Positions 1-5,539 of a DNA stretch of 6,960 nt are shown one piece after another; within the stretch, counting starts at the first letter, position 1, and every line of letters starts with the position of its first letter. Location: NCBI GenBank assembly GCA_016177515.1, contig JACOUZ010000278.1, positions 1 through 6,960 of the forward strand, written 5' to 3'. The notes beneath the pieces are model-generated. The model ran no database searches. It was not told where the DNA came from and saw only the letters and a program-made list of their open reading frames with translations. The stretch is from Acidobacteriota bacterium (GTDB lineage Bacteria; Acidobacteriota; Polarisedimenticolia; Gp22-AA2). A program made the translations under genes and the position numbers.

Positions 1-923
1 ATGGAGGAGGTCTCGAGGCGCGCGCTTCCGGCGAAAAACGGCTGGGCGGCGATCTCGGCCGGGAGCATCTCCAGGAGATCGGCCGGGGGGACCGCCGCGA
101 CGACCCGGTGAGACTGGAGGCGCCCGCCGTCGGCAAGCAGCACCCCGGCGCAGCGCTCCCGGTCGAACAGTATCTCGCGGACCTGGGCGCGCAGCCGCAC
201 CTCCGAGCCGCGCGCGCGCAGGTAGTGCGCCGCGGGCTCGGCGTACAGGTCGCTGAGCCCGACGCGCGGCACGCCCAGCCGTGAGCCCTCGGCGCCGGAG
301 AGGAACAACCCGCTCAGGACCGGCAGGAACATGGCCGCCGAGGCCCGACCCGGCTCCTCGTTCAGGGCGGCGATCGCCAGCGGATGCCAGAGCCGCTCAT
401 TCGCCCTCCCCGACTGCCCGAGAGTTTCCAGCCACGAGGCGACGCTGACGTCGTCGAGGGCGCCCGGCTCCGGCCGCCGGGTCTGCCGCCGGCGGACTTC
501 ACGGGCCACCCGCAGGAGACCGAGGCGCTCGCGGGACGACAGGCCCGGGAAGCGCAGGAGTCCGGCCAGAAGGCTCAAGGAGAACAGCGGCAGGGACGGC
601 AGCGAGAAGCGGGAGACACCGCCGCCGGGATCGACGAACGGCACCGACAGGCGCGCCTGGAGATCGAGCCGATCACGCGTCCCCAGGCGATCGAGCAGGA
701 TCAGCGTGTCGCGGTAGCACCCCATGAACAGGTGCTGGCCGTTGTCCACGGTGCACCCGGTCCCGGGATCGATCCAGGATCGGGCCCGGCCGCCGAGGTA
801 GGGGCGCGCCTCGAGGAGCAGGACGCGCGCGCCGCGTTCCACGAGCAGGGTGGCCGCGGCCAGTCCCGCAAAGCCTCCGCCGACGACGATCGCATCGGGC
901 GCCTTTCCGGCCCCGCCGTGCAT
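1..923 (-). CDS. hpnE: HpnE, hydroxysqualene dehydroxylase (squalene-associated FAD-dependent desaturase), 3' end cut by window edge
   Basis: The visible part is 307 residues from an ATG at 923; no stop occurs before base 1, so the C-terminal part is missing (my recollection is that the family usually has about 420-460 residues). It starts with a Rossmann FAD-binding site: GGGFAG at residues 15-20, the ribose-binding Glu at 38 ending the second strand, then GGRARS at 44-49. Next comes DNGQHLFMGCYRDTL at 60-74, which matches the DNGQH..GCYR.TL signature of HpnE, and further on WHPLAIAALNEEPGRAS, which corresponds to its W.PL..AALN motif. Known family role: FAD-dependent reduction of hydroxysqualene to squalene, the last step of the bacterial HpnCDE route. 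The start is supported by GGGGAG at 935-930, six bases upstream. The gene follows hpnD by 15 bases on the same strand, so they are very likely co-transcribed. Other amine-oxidase/phytoene-desaturase relatives are the alternative, but the DNGQH motif and the neighbours make HpnE the strong call. Confidence 0.93.
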   Translation of the reverse strand, partial: MHGGAGKAPDAIVVGGGFAGLAAATLLVERGARVLLLEARPYLGGRARSWIDPGTGCTVDNGQHLFMGCYRDTLILLDRLGTRDRLDLQARLSVPFVDPGGGVSRFSLPSLPLFSLSLLAGLLRFPGLSSRERLGLLRVAREVRRRQTRRPEPGALDDVSVASWLETLGQSGRANERLWHPLAIAALNEEPGRASAAMFLPVLSGLFLSGAEGSRLGVPRVGLSDLYAEPAAHYLRARGSEVRLRAQVREILFDRERCAGVLLADGGRLQSHRVVAAVPPADLLEMLPAEIAAQPFFAGSARLETSS

Positions 924-929
924 GGCTCG

Positions 930-935
930 CTCCCC
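930..935 (-). promoter_or_regulatory. Ribosome binding site of hpnE
   Basis: On the minus strand GGGGAG lies six bases before the ATG at 923, within the 15-base gap after the hpnD stop. It fixes the hpnE start. Confidence 0.6.
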
Positions 936-938
936 GTT

Positions 939-1781
939 TCAGTCCCGCACGTCCCCCAGCACCCAGGCGCGCAGCGCCAGCCCGAGCTGCGTCAGGCGCG
1001 GCACTCTGATGCGCCGTTCGAACACCCGGAAGCCGCGGCGCTCGATGCGCCGCAGGAGCCGCAGGTAGATGGCCCGCATCACCTCCGCGGTCAGCAGGCG
1101 CGGCCGGTCGGTCTCCGGAAGTCCAAAGGCGGCGCTCTGGAAGTACCGGTGCGCCCTGTCCGCCTGCTGTCGCATGAGGGCCAGGTAGGCCGGAGTCCGC
1201 GACCCCCGCAGGAGCTCGGCCTGGCTGTAGCCGGCGGCGGCCATCTCGTCCAGCGGCAGGTAGATCCGCCCGCGCGCCGCGTCGGCCTTGAGATCCCGGA
1301 GGATGTTGGTGAGCTGGAGCGCGATGCCGAGATCGACGGCGTAGTCCCGGCTCCGGGGGTCCCGGCAGCCGAATATCGGCAGGCAGATCAGACCTACGGC
1401 CGAGGCGACGCGGCTGCAGTAGAGGCGCAGCTCGTCGAAGCTCGAATAGCGGGACAAACACAGATCCATCTCGACACCGTCGAGCAGGTCCTCCAATGGC
1501 TGCCTCGGAATCCCGAAGCGCTGCACCGCCGCCTTGAGATCCCGCGTCGGGCCCAGTGTCGGCTCGCCGTCATAGCACAACGCGATCTCGCGGCGGTACT
1601 CGCGCAGGGCGGCCGCGGAGCGTTCCCGGTCGATCGGCCCTTCGTCGGTCAGGTCGTCGATGGCGCGGCAGAAGGCGTACACCGACTCGATGCCCCGCCT
1701 TTGTTCCGAGGGCAGGAGCCCGAAGGAAAAATGGAAGGACGATCCGGAGGAGACCCCCCCTGCCCCCGGTCCGGCGCTCAC
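939..1781 (-). CDS. hpnD: HpnD, presqualene diphosphate synthase
   Basis: I place the start at GTG 1781, giving 280 residues. This GTG overlaps the TGA of hpnC as GTGA, and AGGTGGGG at 1792-1785 gives a ribosome site. The frame stays open upstream to 1952, but that stretch lies inside hpnC and encodes Pro/Arg/Gly-rich shadow sequence, so it is not part of the protein. The product has the all-helical squalene/phytoene synthase fold. SSFHFSF at residues 14-20 matches the SSFYYSF-type opening of HpnD. The first Asp-rich Mg-diphosphate motif is DDLTDE at 42-47. YCSRVASAVG lies at 121-130. The second Asp-rich motif is NILRDLKADAARGRIYLP at 159-176 (D163, D167). Known family role: condensation of two farnesyl diphosphates to presqualene diphosphate, which HpnC then converts to hydroxysqualene. 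The order hpnC-hpnD-hpnE is the usual cassette. A phytoene synthase is the alternative, but the pairing with HpnC and HpnE argues against it. Confidence 0.93.
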   Translation of the reverse strand: MSAGPGAGGVSSGSSFHFSFGLLPSEQRRGIESVYAFCRAIDDLTDEGPIDRERSAAALREYRREIALCYDGEPTLGPTRDLKAAVQRFGIPRQPLEDLLDGVEMDLCLSRYSSFDELRLYCSRVASAVGLICLPIFGCRDPRSRDYAVDLGIALQLTNILRDLKADAARGRIYLPLDEMAAAGYSQAELLRGSRTPAYLALMRQQADRAHRYFQSAAFGLPETDRPRLLTAEVMRAIYLRLLRRIERRGFRVFERRIRVPRLTQLGLALRAWVLGDVRD

Positions 1782-2683
1782 GCGCCCCACCTCGCCGCCC
1801 TTCCCAGGATGACCAGGGCGTCCGCCGGGCCCAGCCGGGGCCGGCGCCTCAGGACGTCGTAGCGGAGCGCTTCGATCCTGTCCAGGATGCGCTGGCCGCC
1901 CAGGAACGTCAGGCGCAGCTCGAGGCGGAAACGGCCCCGGACAGCGTCGCACAGGGGGCGGCCCTCGGCGAACAGCGCCCGCACGCGCGCCACCTGCTCC
2001 CGCATCAGGGCGCGGAACCCCTCGGTGGCGCGGCCGGCCCTCAGGTCCTCCTCCGCCACCCCGTGCCGGGCCCGCGCGTCGGCCGGCAGGTAGATGCGGT
2101 CCTTCCCCAGATCGATCGCCACGTCCTGCCAGTGGTTGGCGAGCTGGAGCGCGGTGCAGACGGCATCCGAGCGGGGCTCGAGTCCAGGGTCGGCGTAATC
2201 GAACAGGCGCAGCAGGAGGCGGCCGACGGGGTTGGCGGAAAGCCGGCAGTATTCGAGGAGCGCGGTCTCATCCGGGTACCTTCTTCTGGTCACATCCATT
2301 CGGAAGGCCTCCAGGAGATCGGCGAACGGCTGGCGCGGCAGGCCGAAGGTCTCGATGGCGTCACGCAGGGACACGAACACCGGGTGGATCGCCTCACCGC
2401 GGAAGCAGGCGTCCAGCATCCGCTGCCATTCGTCCAGGCGTTCCGTCCGGCGGCCCTCGTGCTCTGCCTCGTCGGCGAAGTCGTCCGCGAGGCGCGCGAA
2501 GGCGTAGATCGCCTGCACCGCCGGGCGCACCCGCGCCGGCATGAGCCAGGAGGCGACCGGGAAGTTCTCGTAATGCCGGCGGGCCAGCCGGGCGCAGAAT
2601 TCCCTCGCCTCTCCCAGGGAGTGGGCGCTCGACAGAGGGTCCGCTGGTGCCAGCGCCGGTGTTCCGGCCGATGCGCGGGGCAT
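1778..2683 (-). CDS. hpnC: HpnC, hydroxysqualene synthase
   Basis: The frame encodes 301 residues of squalene/phytoene-synthase fold. HYENFPVASWLMP at 37-49 is the (H)xENFPVAS signature that separates HpnC from HpnD. It is followed by IYAFARLADDFADE at 59-72 (first Asp-rich motif DDFAD), EYCRLSANPVG at 144-154, and NHWQDVAIDLGKDRIYLP at 183-200 (second Asp-rich motif, D187 and D191). Known role: conversion of presqualene diphosphate made by HpnD into hydroxysqualene. The C-terminus overlaps the hpnD start by 4 bases, so the two are probably translationally coupled and made in similar amounts. The ATG at 2683 has no clear Shine-Dalgarno sequence, and the first 22 or so residues look unconserved, so the true start could lie slightly downstream at a non-ATG codon. 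The next in-frame Met is residue 48, inside the conserved core, so it cannot be the start. It shares a segment of the form FG(L/I)PRQP..DLL.....MD with HpnD, as expected of paralogs. Confidence 0.93.
   Translation of the reverse strand: MPRASAGTPALAPADPLSSAHSLGEAREFCARLARRHYENFPVASWLMPARVRPAVQAIYAFARLADDFADEAEHEGRRTERLDEWQRMLDACFRGEAIHPVFVSLRDAIETFGLPRQPFADLLEAFRMDVTRRRYPDETALLEYCRLSANPVGRLLLRLFDYADPGLEPRSDAVCTALQLANHWQDVAIDLGKDRIYLPADARARHGVAEEDLRAGRATEGFRALMREQVARVRALFAEGRPLCDAVRGRFRLELRLTFLGGQRILDRIEALRYDVLRRRPRLGPADALVILGRAARWGA
1785..1792 (-). promoter_or_regulatory. Ribosome binding site of hpnD, inside the hpnC 3' end
   Basis: AGGTGGGG on the minus strand stands just before GTG 1781; the AGGTG core is six bases away. 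It supports the GTG start and the GTGA overlap with hpnC over the upstream ATG at 1952, which would add 57 residues of shadow sequence. Confidence 0.6.
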
Positions 2684-2693
2684 TGGACGCCGG

Positions 2694-2699
2694 ATGATA
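2694..2699 (-). promoter_or_regulatory. Possible -10 element for hpnCDE
   Basis: The minus-strand hexamer TATCAT matches TATAAT at 5 of 6 positions. It ends only ten bases before the hpnC ATG, so a transcript from it would be nearly leaderless; this fits the absence of a Shine-Dalgarno sequence. No good -35 lies at 16-18 bases; the nearest is GGGACA at 2724-2719 with a 19-base spacer. Chance occurrence is possible. Confidence 0.22.
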
Positions 2700-2779
2700 T
2701 CACCCCGGTCCGCCGGGCTGTCCCCCGTTCGCGGTCGCTCCGGCGCGCCGGCGAATGCCGCCCCCGGGCCGTCCTGGTC

Positions 2780-2785
2780 TATACT
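2780..2785 (+). promoter_or_regulatory. Possible -10 element for the aldehyde dehydrogenase gene
   Basis: TATACT matches the TATAAT consensus at 5 of 6 positions in an otherwise GC-rich stretch and lies 56 bases before the ATG at 2842. The sequence 17 bases upstream (GCCGCC) is not a -35 match, so an activator or another sigma factor would be needed. It lies inside the upstream extension from ATG 2755, so use of this promoter would exclude that start. Confidence 0.3.
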
Positions 2786-2830
2786 CTCGCTCCCCTCATT
2801 TTTCCGGGTGGAGCGGATCGCATTCGGCGC

Positions 2831-2836
2831 GAGGTG
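2831..2836 (+). promoter_or_regulatory. Ribosome binding site deciding the aldehyde dehydrogenase start
   Basis: GAGGTG sits five bases before ATG 2842. The translation from this ATG opens with the normal ALDH N-terminus (KLFIDGK), so it is preferred over the ATG at 2755. Confidence 0.65.
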
Positions 2837-2841
2837 ACGTC

Positions 2842-4269
2842 ATGTCCGTGGAAAGAAAGCTCTTCATCGACGGCAAGGCAAGGGGCACCGGCAGGACGAT
2901 GCCGGTCAAGAGCCCCTACGACGGCCACGAGGTCGCCCGGGTGCGCCTGGGCGGCGAGGAGGAGATGGAGGAGGCCACGCAGGCTGCCCTGCGCGGTTTC
3001 AGGGCGATGGGCGCCCTGTCCCGCGGCCAGCGCGCCGAAATTCTGCACCAGGTCGCCGAGGGCGTCCGGAGGCGCGGGGACGAGATCGCGTCCACCATGA
3101 CCGAGGAAATGGGCAAGCCGATCCAGTACGCCCGCGCCGAGGTGGCCCGCTGCGTGACCACTTTCACCCTCGCCTCCGAGGAGGCCAAGCGCTGGACCGG
3201 CGAGCTGGTCCCGGTGGACATCGAGGCGCACACGCCGGGGTATTTCGCCATGACGGTGATGGTGCCGTTAGGCCCGATCGCCGGAATCTCCCCGTTCAAC
3301 TTTCCGCTGAACCTGGTCGCCCACAAGCTGGCGCCCTGCCTGGCGATTGGCAGCAGCATGGTCCTGAAGCCGGCGCGCCAGACACCGCTCGAAGCGCTGA
3401 CCCTGGCCGAGATCGTCCACGAGGCGGGGGCCCCGCCGGGCGCCTTCAACGTGGTGAACTGCGAGCCCGCTGTGGGAGAGCGGCTGGCGACCGACGACCG
3501 CTTCCCCTTCCTGACTTTCACGGGCAGCGCCGGCGTCGGCTGGGGGTTGAAGCAGAAGGCCTGGAAGAAGAGGGTCACCCTCGAGCTGGGGGGCAATGCC
3601 GCCTGCCTCGTGCACTCCGACGCCGACCTGGATCACGCGGTTTCGAAGTGCCTGGCCGGCGGCTTCGGGCAGACAGGCCAGTCCTGCATTTCGGTGCAGC
3701 GCATCCTGGTGCACGAGCCGATCTACGGCGCCTTCGAGAAGAAGCTCCTCGAGGGCGTCGCGAGAATCAAGGCGGGCGACCCGCGGGACCCGGCCACGGT
3801 CGTCGGCCCGGTGATCGACGCCGCCAATGCCGACCGCATCCTGTCGTGGATTGCCGAGGCTAGGGCTGCCGGCGCCCGCGTGCTTTGCGGCGGCACCCGC
3901 GAGGGCAACGTGATCGCCCCGACTGTGATCGCCGACGCAGGCAGGAACCTCAAGGTCTCCTGCCAGGAGGTCTTCGGCCCCGTGGTCACGCTCGGCAAGT
4001 ACCGCGACTTCGAGCAGGCCGTGGGGGCGGCCGACGACTCTTCCTACGGCCTGCAGGCCGGCATCTTCACCCACGACATCCGCCTCATCCGCCACGCCGC
4101 GAACAACCTGCACGTCGGAGGCGTGATGGTGAACGAAGGGCCGACGATGCGCGTCGACAACATGCCGTATGGGGGCACGCGCGACTCCGGCATCGGCCGG
4201 GAGGGCCCCCGCTATGCGATGCACGAGATGTCGGAGCCCCGCCTGGTGATGTTCAACCTGGATCGTTGA
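2842..4269 (+). CDS. NAD(P)-dependent aldehyde dehydrogenase, lactaldehyde dehydrogenase/ALDH21-like branch
   Basis: The 475-residue product is a full-length ALDH-superfamily enzyme, oxidising an aldehyde to a carboxylate with NAD(P)+ in the cytoplasm. KLFIDGK opens the protein. The catalytic Asn is in SPFNFPLNLVAHK (N153), the cofactor Lys in VLKPARQTP (K176), the Rossmann glycine in FTGSAGVG (227-233), the general base in LELGGN (E248), the nucleophile in GQTGQSCIS (C282), and a cofactor-binding Glu in QEVFGPVV (E376). The form of the segments around E248 and C282 (LELGGNAA...GQSCISVQR) recalls lactaldehyde-dehydrogenase-like and y4uC/ALDH21-like proteins; this rests on memory of motifs, not a search. 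The substrate cannot be told from sequence. The gene is divergent from hpnCDE and seems to be monocistronic, followed by GC-rich inverted repeats. No active-site residue is missing. Confidence 0.93.
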   Translation: MSVERKLFIDGKARGTGRTMPVKSPYDGHEVARVRLGGEEEMEEATQAALRGFRAMGALSRGQRAEILHQVAEGVRRRGDEIASTMTEEMGKPIQYARAEVARCVTTFTLASEEAKRWTGELVPVDIEAHTPGYFAMTVMVPLGPIAGISPFNFPLNLVAHKLAPCLAIGSSMVLKPARQTPLEALTLAEIVHEAGAPPGAFNVVNCEPAVGERLATDDRFPFLTFTGSAGVGWGLKQKAWKKRVTLELGGNAACLVHSDADLDHAVSKCLAGGFGQTGQSCISVQRILVHEPIYGAFEKKLLEGVARIKAGDPRDPATVVGPVIDAANADRILSWIAEARAAGARVLCGGTREGNVIAPTVIADAGRNLKVSCQEVFGPVVTLGKYRDFEQAVGAADDSSYGLQAGIFTHDIRLIRHAANNLHVGGVMVNEGPTMRVDNMPYGGTRDSGIGREGPRYAMHEMSEPRLVMFNLDR

Positions 4270-4271
4270 GG

Positions 4272-4299
4272 GGGCGGGGTCCCCCCGGGCCCGCCCGGG
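4272..4299 (+). repeat. Nested GC-only inverted repeats after the aldehyde dehydrogenase stop
   Basis: GGGCGGG at 4272-4278 can pair with CCCGCCC at 4290-4296; alternatively CCCGGGC at 4284-4290 can pair with GCCCGGG at 4293-4299 across a tight 2-base loop. The two folds exclude each other. No T run follows, so this is not a standard intrinsic terminator, but a strong stem here could stop 3' exonucleases. Confidence 0.35.
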
Positions 4300-4342
4300 C
4301 ATCCGCCGTCATTTCTCCGTCGGAGGTCTGCTCCAGGAGCCT

Positions 4343-4368
4343 GTCCGGGTCCCGGACCGGCCCTGTTT
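4343..4368 (+). terminator. Weak candidate terminator
   Basis: GTCCGG (4343-4348), a 3-base loop, and CCGGAC (4352-4357) form a 6-bp stem. A TTTT run follows at 4365-4368, seven bases after the stem. The stem is short and the T run late and short, so termination is plausible but unproven. Confidence 0.3.
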
Positions 4369-4400
4369 TATTGCCGGGAACCTCGGGAGAGGCGCGCCGG

Positions 4401-4406
4401 TACAAT
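4401..4406 (+). promoter_or_regulatory. Possible -10 element for the sigma factor operon
   Basis: TACAAT matches the -10 consensus at 5 of 6 positions and lies 24 bases before ATG 4431, leaving room for a short leader containing the GGAGG site. No well-placed -35 hexamer is seen (TTGCCG at 4371-4376 is too far). ECF operons are often self-regulated, but I cannot see an ECF-type GGAAC...GTC pair with confidence. Confidence 0.3.
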
Positions 4407-4421
4407 CGTTTCGAGATCGGC

Positions 4422-4426
4422 GGAGG
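4422..4426 (+). promoter_or_regulatory. Ribosome binding site of the sigma factor gene
   Basis: GGAGG lies four bases before ATG 4431. It decides this start within a frame that stays open for more than 500 bases upstream. Confidence 0.65.
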
Positions 4427-4430
4427 ATGG

Positions 4431-5015
4431 ATGGCCGGCGAGCCCACGGACGTCGATCTGATCCGTGAGGTCCTGGCGGGCCGGGTGGAACGGTTCGAGA
4501 TCCTCGTTCGCCGGTACCAGCGCCTGGTGGCCACCGCCTCCCTGCGGATGGGCATCCCGCGAGGGGAGGTCGAGGACGTGACCAGCGAGGTCTTCTACAA
4601 GGTGTACCGGAGTCTCGGCCGCTACCGGCCCGAGCACGCCCTCAGCACCTGGCTGTACCGCATCACCGTCAACGCCGCCCTCGATCGCAAGAGGAGCACC
4701 CGCCACGAGAGCCGCATGGAGGAGCTGTCCCCTTCCCTGGCCGACGGCCGCCCGGGGTTGGACGATCAGGCCAGCGACCGGGAGCGCGCCCGGCTCCTGC
4801 AGGAAGCGCTTGGCCGCGTCCCGGGCCACTATCGGGCTCCGCTCGTGATGGCGCACATCGAGGGGCTGCCGCTGGACGAGATCGCCCGCACCCTCGACCT
4901 GCCCGAGGGAACGGTGAAGTCCAGGCTGTTCCGTGCCCGGGCCATGCTGAAGGAGATCATCCACCGGCACTACCCGGCCCTGGCCCCGGCAGGGACCGAA
5001 GGGAGCGCGTCATGA
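4431..5015 (+). CDS. ECF-type RNA polymerase sigma factor (sigma-70 family)
   Basis: The product has 194 residues, the usual length for an ECF factor. Region 2 runs from about residue 22 to 90: FEILVRRYQRLV (22-33), EDVTSEVFYKVYRSLGRY (48-65, core-binding region 2.2), and STWLYRITVNAALDRKRS (72-89, the -10 reading part). A variable linker (90-120) leads to region 4: LGRVPGHYRAPLVMAHIEGL (127-146) and a helix-turn-helix LDEIARTLDLPEGTVKSRLF (148-167) that should read the -35. The ATG at 4431 is chosen because GGAGG at 4422-4426 lies four bases upstream and the protein begins right at the conserved N-terminus; the open frame further upstream is a shadow across the dehydrogenase gene. An ATG at 4427 is out of frame. 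The last codon overlaps the next gene as ATGA, so the two are coupled, as is typical of a sigma factor and its anti-sigma. Target promoters are not known. Confidence 0.93.
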   Translation: MAGEPTDVDLIREVLAGRVERFEILVRRYQRLVATASLRMGIPRGEVEDVTSEVFYKVYRSLGRYRPEHALSTWLYRITVNAALDRKRSTRHESRMEELSPSLADGRPGLDDQASDRERARLLQEALGRVPGHYRAPLVMAHIEGLPLDEIARTLDLPEGTVKSRLFRARAMLKEIIHRHYPALAPAGTEGSAS

Positions 5016-5539
5016 GCGCGCGGCGCGATCCCGGCGGTCGCTGGACCGAGGAGGTCCTCCATCCGGTGCGCCGCCAGGCGGTCGAGTGCGACGTGGCCCC
5101 CCGGGTCATGGCGCGCATCCTCGCCGAGCGCGACGCCTCCCTGGCCGCTGCGGGCGCGCCGGGCGCCCCCCGTTACGCCTGGGTCTTCTCGCTCTCGCTG
5201 GCGGGGGCGTCCCTGATCTTCCTGATCGCGACGGCGACGGTGATGGTGGCCGGCGGCGACGAGGGGGTGCGGCAAGCGACCGGCCTCCTGGCCTCGTGCT
5301 GGCACGTCCTTCTGGTGTTCGGCAGGCTGGTCGTCGATCTGGGAGAGAAGATCCTGGTGGAGATCCTGCCGATCCTGCGCAAGATCCGGGCCCTGCTGGA
5401 GGTGGCGGCCCCGCTTCTGGAGCGCGCCGGCACCCTGGCCGCCGCTGCCGGCCTGTGCTCCATCCTGTTCAGCAGTTATGTCTTCGCCAGTGCCCGCAAA
5501 ACCGCACCGCGGGCGGACTTTCACGGAGGCACCCGATGA
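5012..5539 (+). CDS. Small membrane protein, candidate anti-sigma factor without zinc finger
   Basis: I do not recognise a named family. The 175-residue product has a charged cytoplasmic-looking N-terminus (1-54), a clear membrane helix at about 55-80 (rich in Leu, Ile, Ala, Phe), a second long hydrophobic to amphipathic stretch at about 91-122 interrupted by charged residues (R105, D109, E112, K113), a helical segment 123-138, and a last hydrophobic helix at about 139-160 with a short polar tail. Residues 23-40 (AVECDVAPRVMARILAER) recall the segment found just before the membrane helix in many anti-sigma proteins. The HxxxCxxC zinc motif of zf-HC2 anti-sigma factors is absent (only one N-terminal Cys, C26). 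Both ends overlap neighbours as ATGA, and GGGAG at 5001-5005 gives a ribosome site. Position right after an ECF sigma gene makes an anti-sigma role likely by inference, not by motif. Confidence 0.85.
   Translation: MSARRDPGGRWTEEVLHPVRRQAVECDVAPRVMARILAERDASLAAAGAPGAPRYAWVFSLSLAGASLIFLIATATVMVAGGDEGVRQATGLLASCWHVLLVFGRLVVDLGEKILVEILPILRKIRALLEVAAPLLERAGTLAAAAGLCSILFSSYVFASARKTAPRADFHGGTR
5525..5529 (+). promoter_or_regulatory. Ribosome binding site of the bactofilin-like gene
   Basis: GGAGG lies six bases before ATG 5536, inside the 3' end of the preceding gene. It selects this start in a frame open since 5086 and places the signal peptide at the N-terminus. Confidence 0.65.

Larger units (their letters stand above)
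2684..2841. promoter_or_regulatory. Divergent intergenic region between hpnC and the aldehyde dehydrogenase gene
   Basis: These 158 bases lie between two outward-facing starts and must hold the promoters of both units unless transcription comes from further away. No gene is supported here: the dehydrogenase frame is open back to an ATG at 2755, but that extension has no family-like sequence. Two -10-like hexamers, one per direction, are listed separately. I saw no clear operator palindrome or riboswitch-like fold by eye. Confidence 0.55.
4270..4430. other. Intergenic spacer between aldehyde dehydrogenase and sigma factor genes
   Basis: These 161 bases carry no supported gene, although shadow frames cross them. 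They hold a GC-rich nested inverted repeat just after the dehydrogenase stop, a second hairpin followed by a short T run, and a TACAAT hexamer before the sigma gene. This fits the end of one transcript and the start of the next. Confidence 0.55.

Noticed and set aside
673..1461. 262-codon minus-strand open frame
   Set aside because: It is the alternative frame on the same strand as hpnD and hpnE, spans the gap between them, and has no family motif.
384..1862. 492-codon plus-strand open frame
   Set aside because: It lies antisense to hpnE, hpnD and the hpnC end, whose conserved motifs are unmistakable. Its translation is low-complexity Arg/Gln/Pro/Ala-rich without recognisable motifs, as expected opposite GC-rich codons.
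69..2323. Identical 15-base word CTCCAGGAGATCGGC at 69-83 and 2309-2323
   Set aside because: The two copies encode parts of unrelated proteins (both read as D-L-L-E on the minus strand) in GC-rich codon context, with no flanking similarity. It is coincidence and not a repeat element.
2755..2841. 29-residue N-terminal extension of the aldehyde dehydrogenase from ATG 2755
   Set aside because: The extension has no family-like sequence and no ribosome site; it contains the candidate -10, while ATG 2842 has GAGGTG five bases upstream.
1556..3100. 514-codon plus-strand open frame
   Set aside because: It crosses hpnD, hpnC, the divergent promoter region and the dehydrogenase start in the wrong frame, and is Arg/Pro-rich throughout. 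It is a shadow frame.
3268..4302. 344-codon minus-strand open frame opposite the dehydrogenase
   Set aside because: The opposite strand carries a full ALDH with all catalytic residues; this frame is His/Val/Ala-rich antisense sequence.
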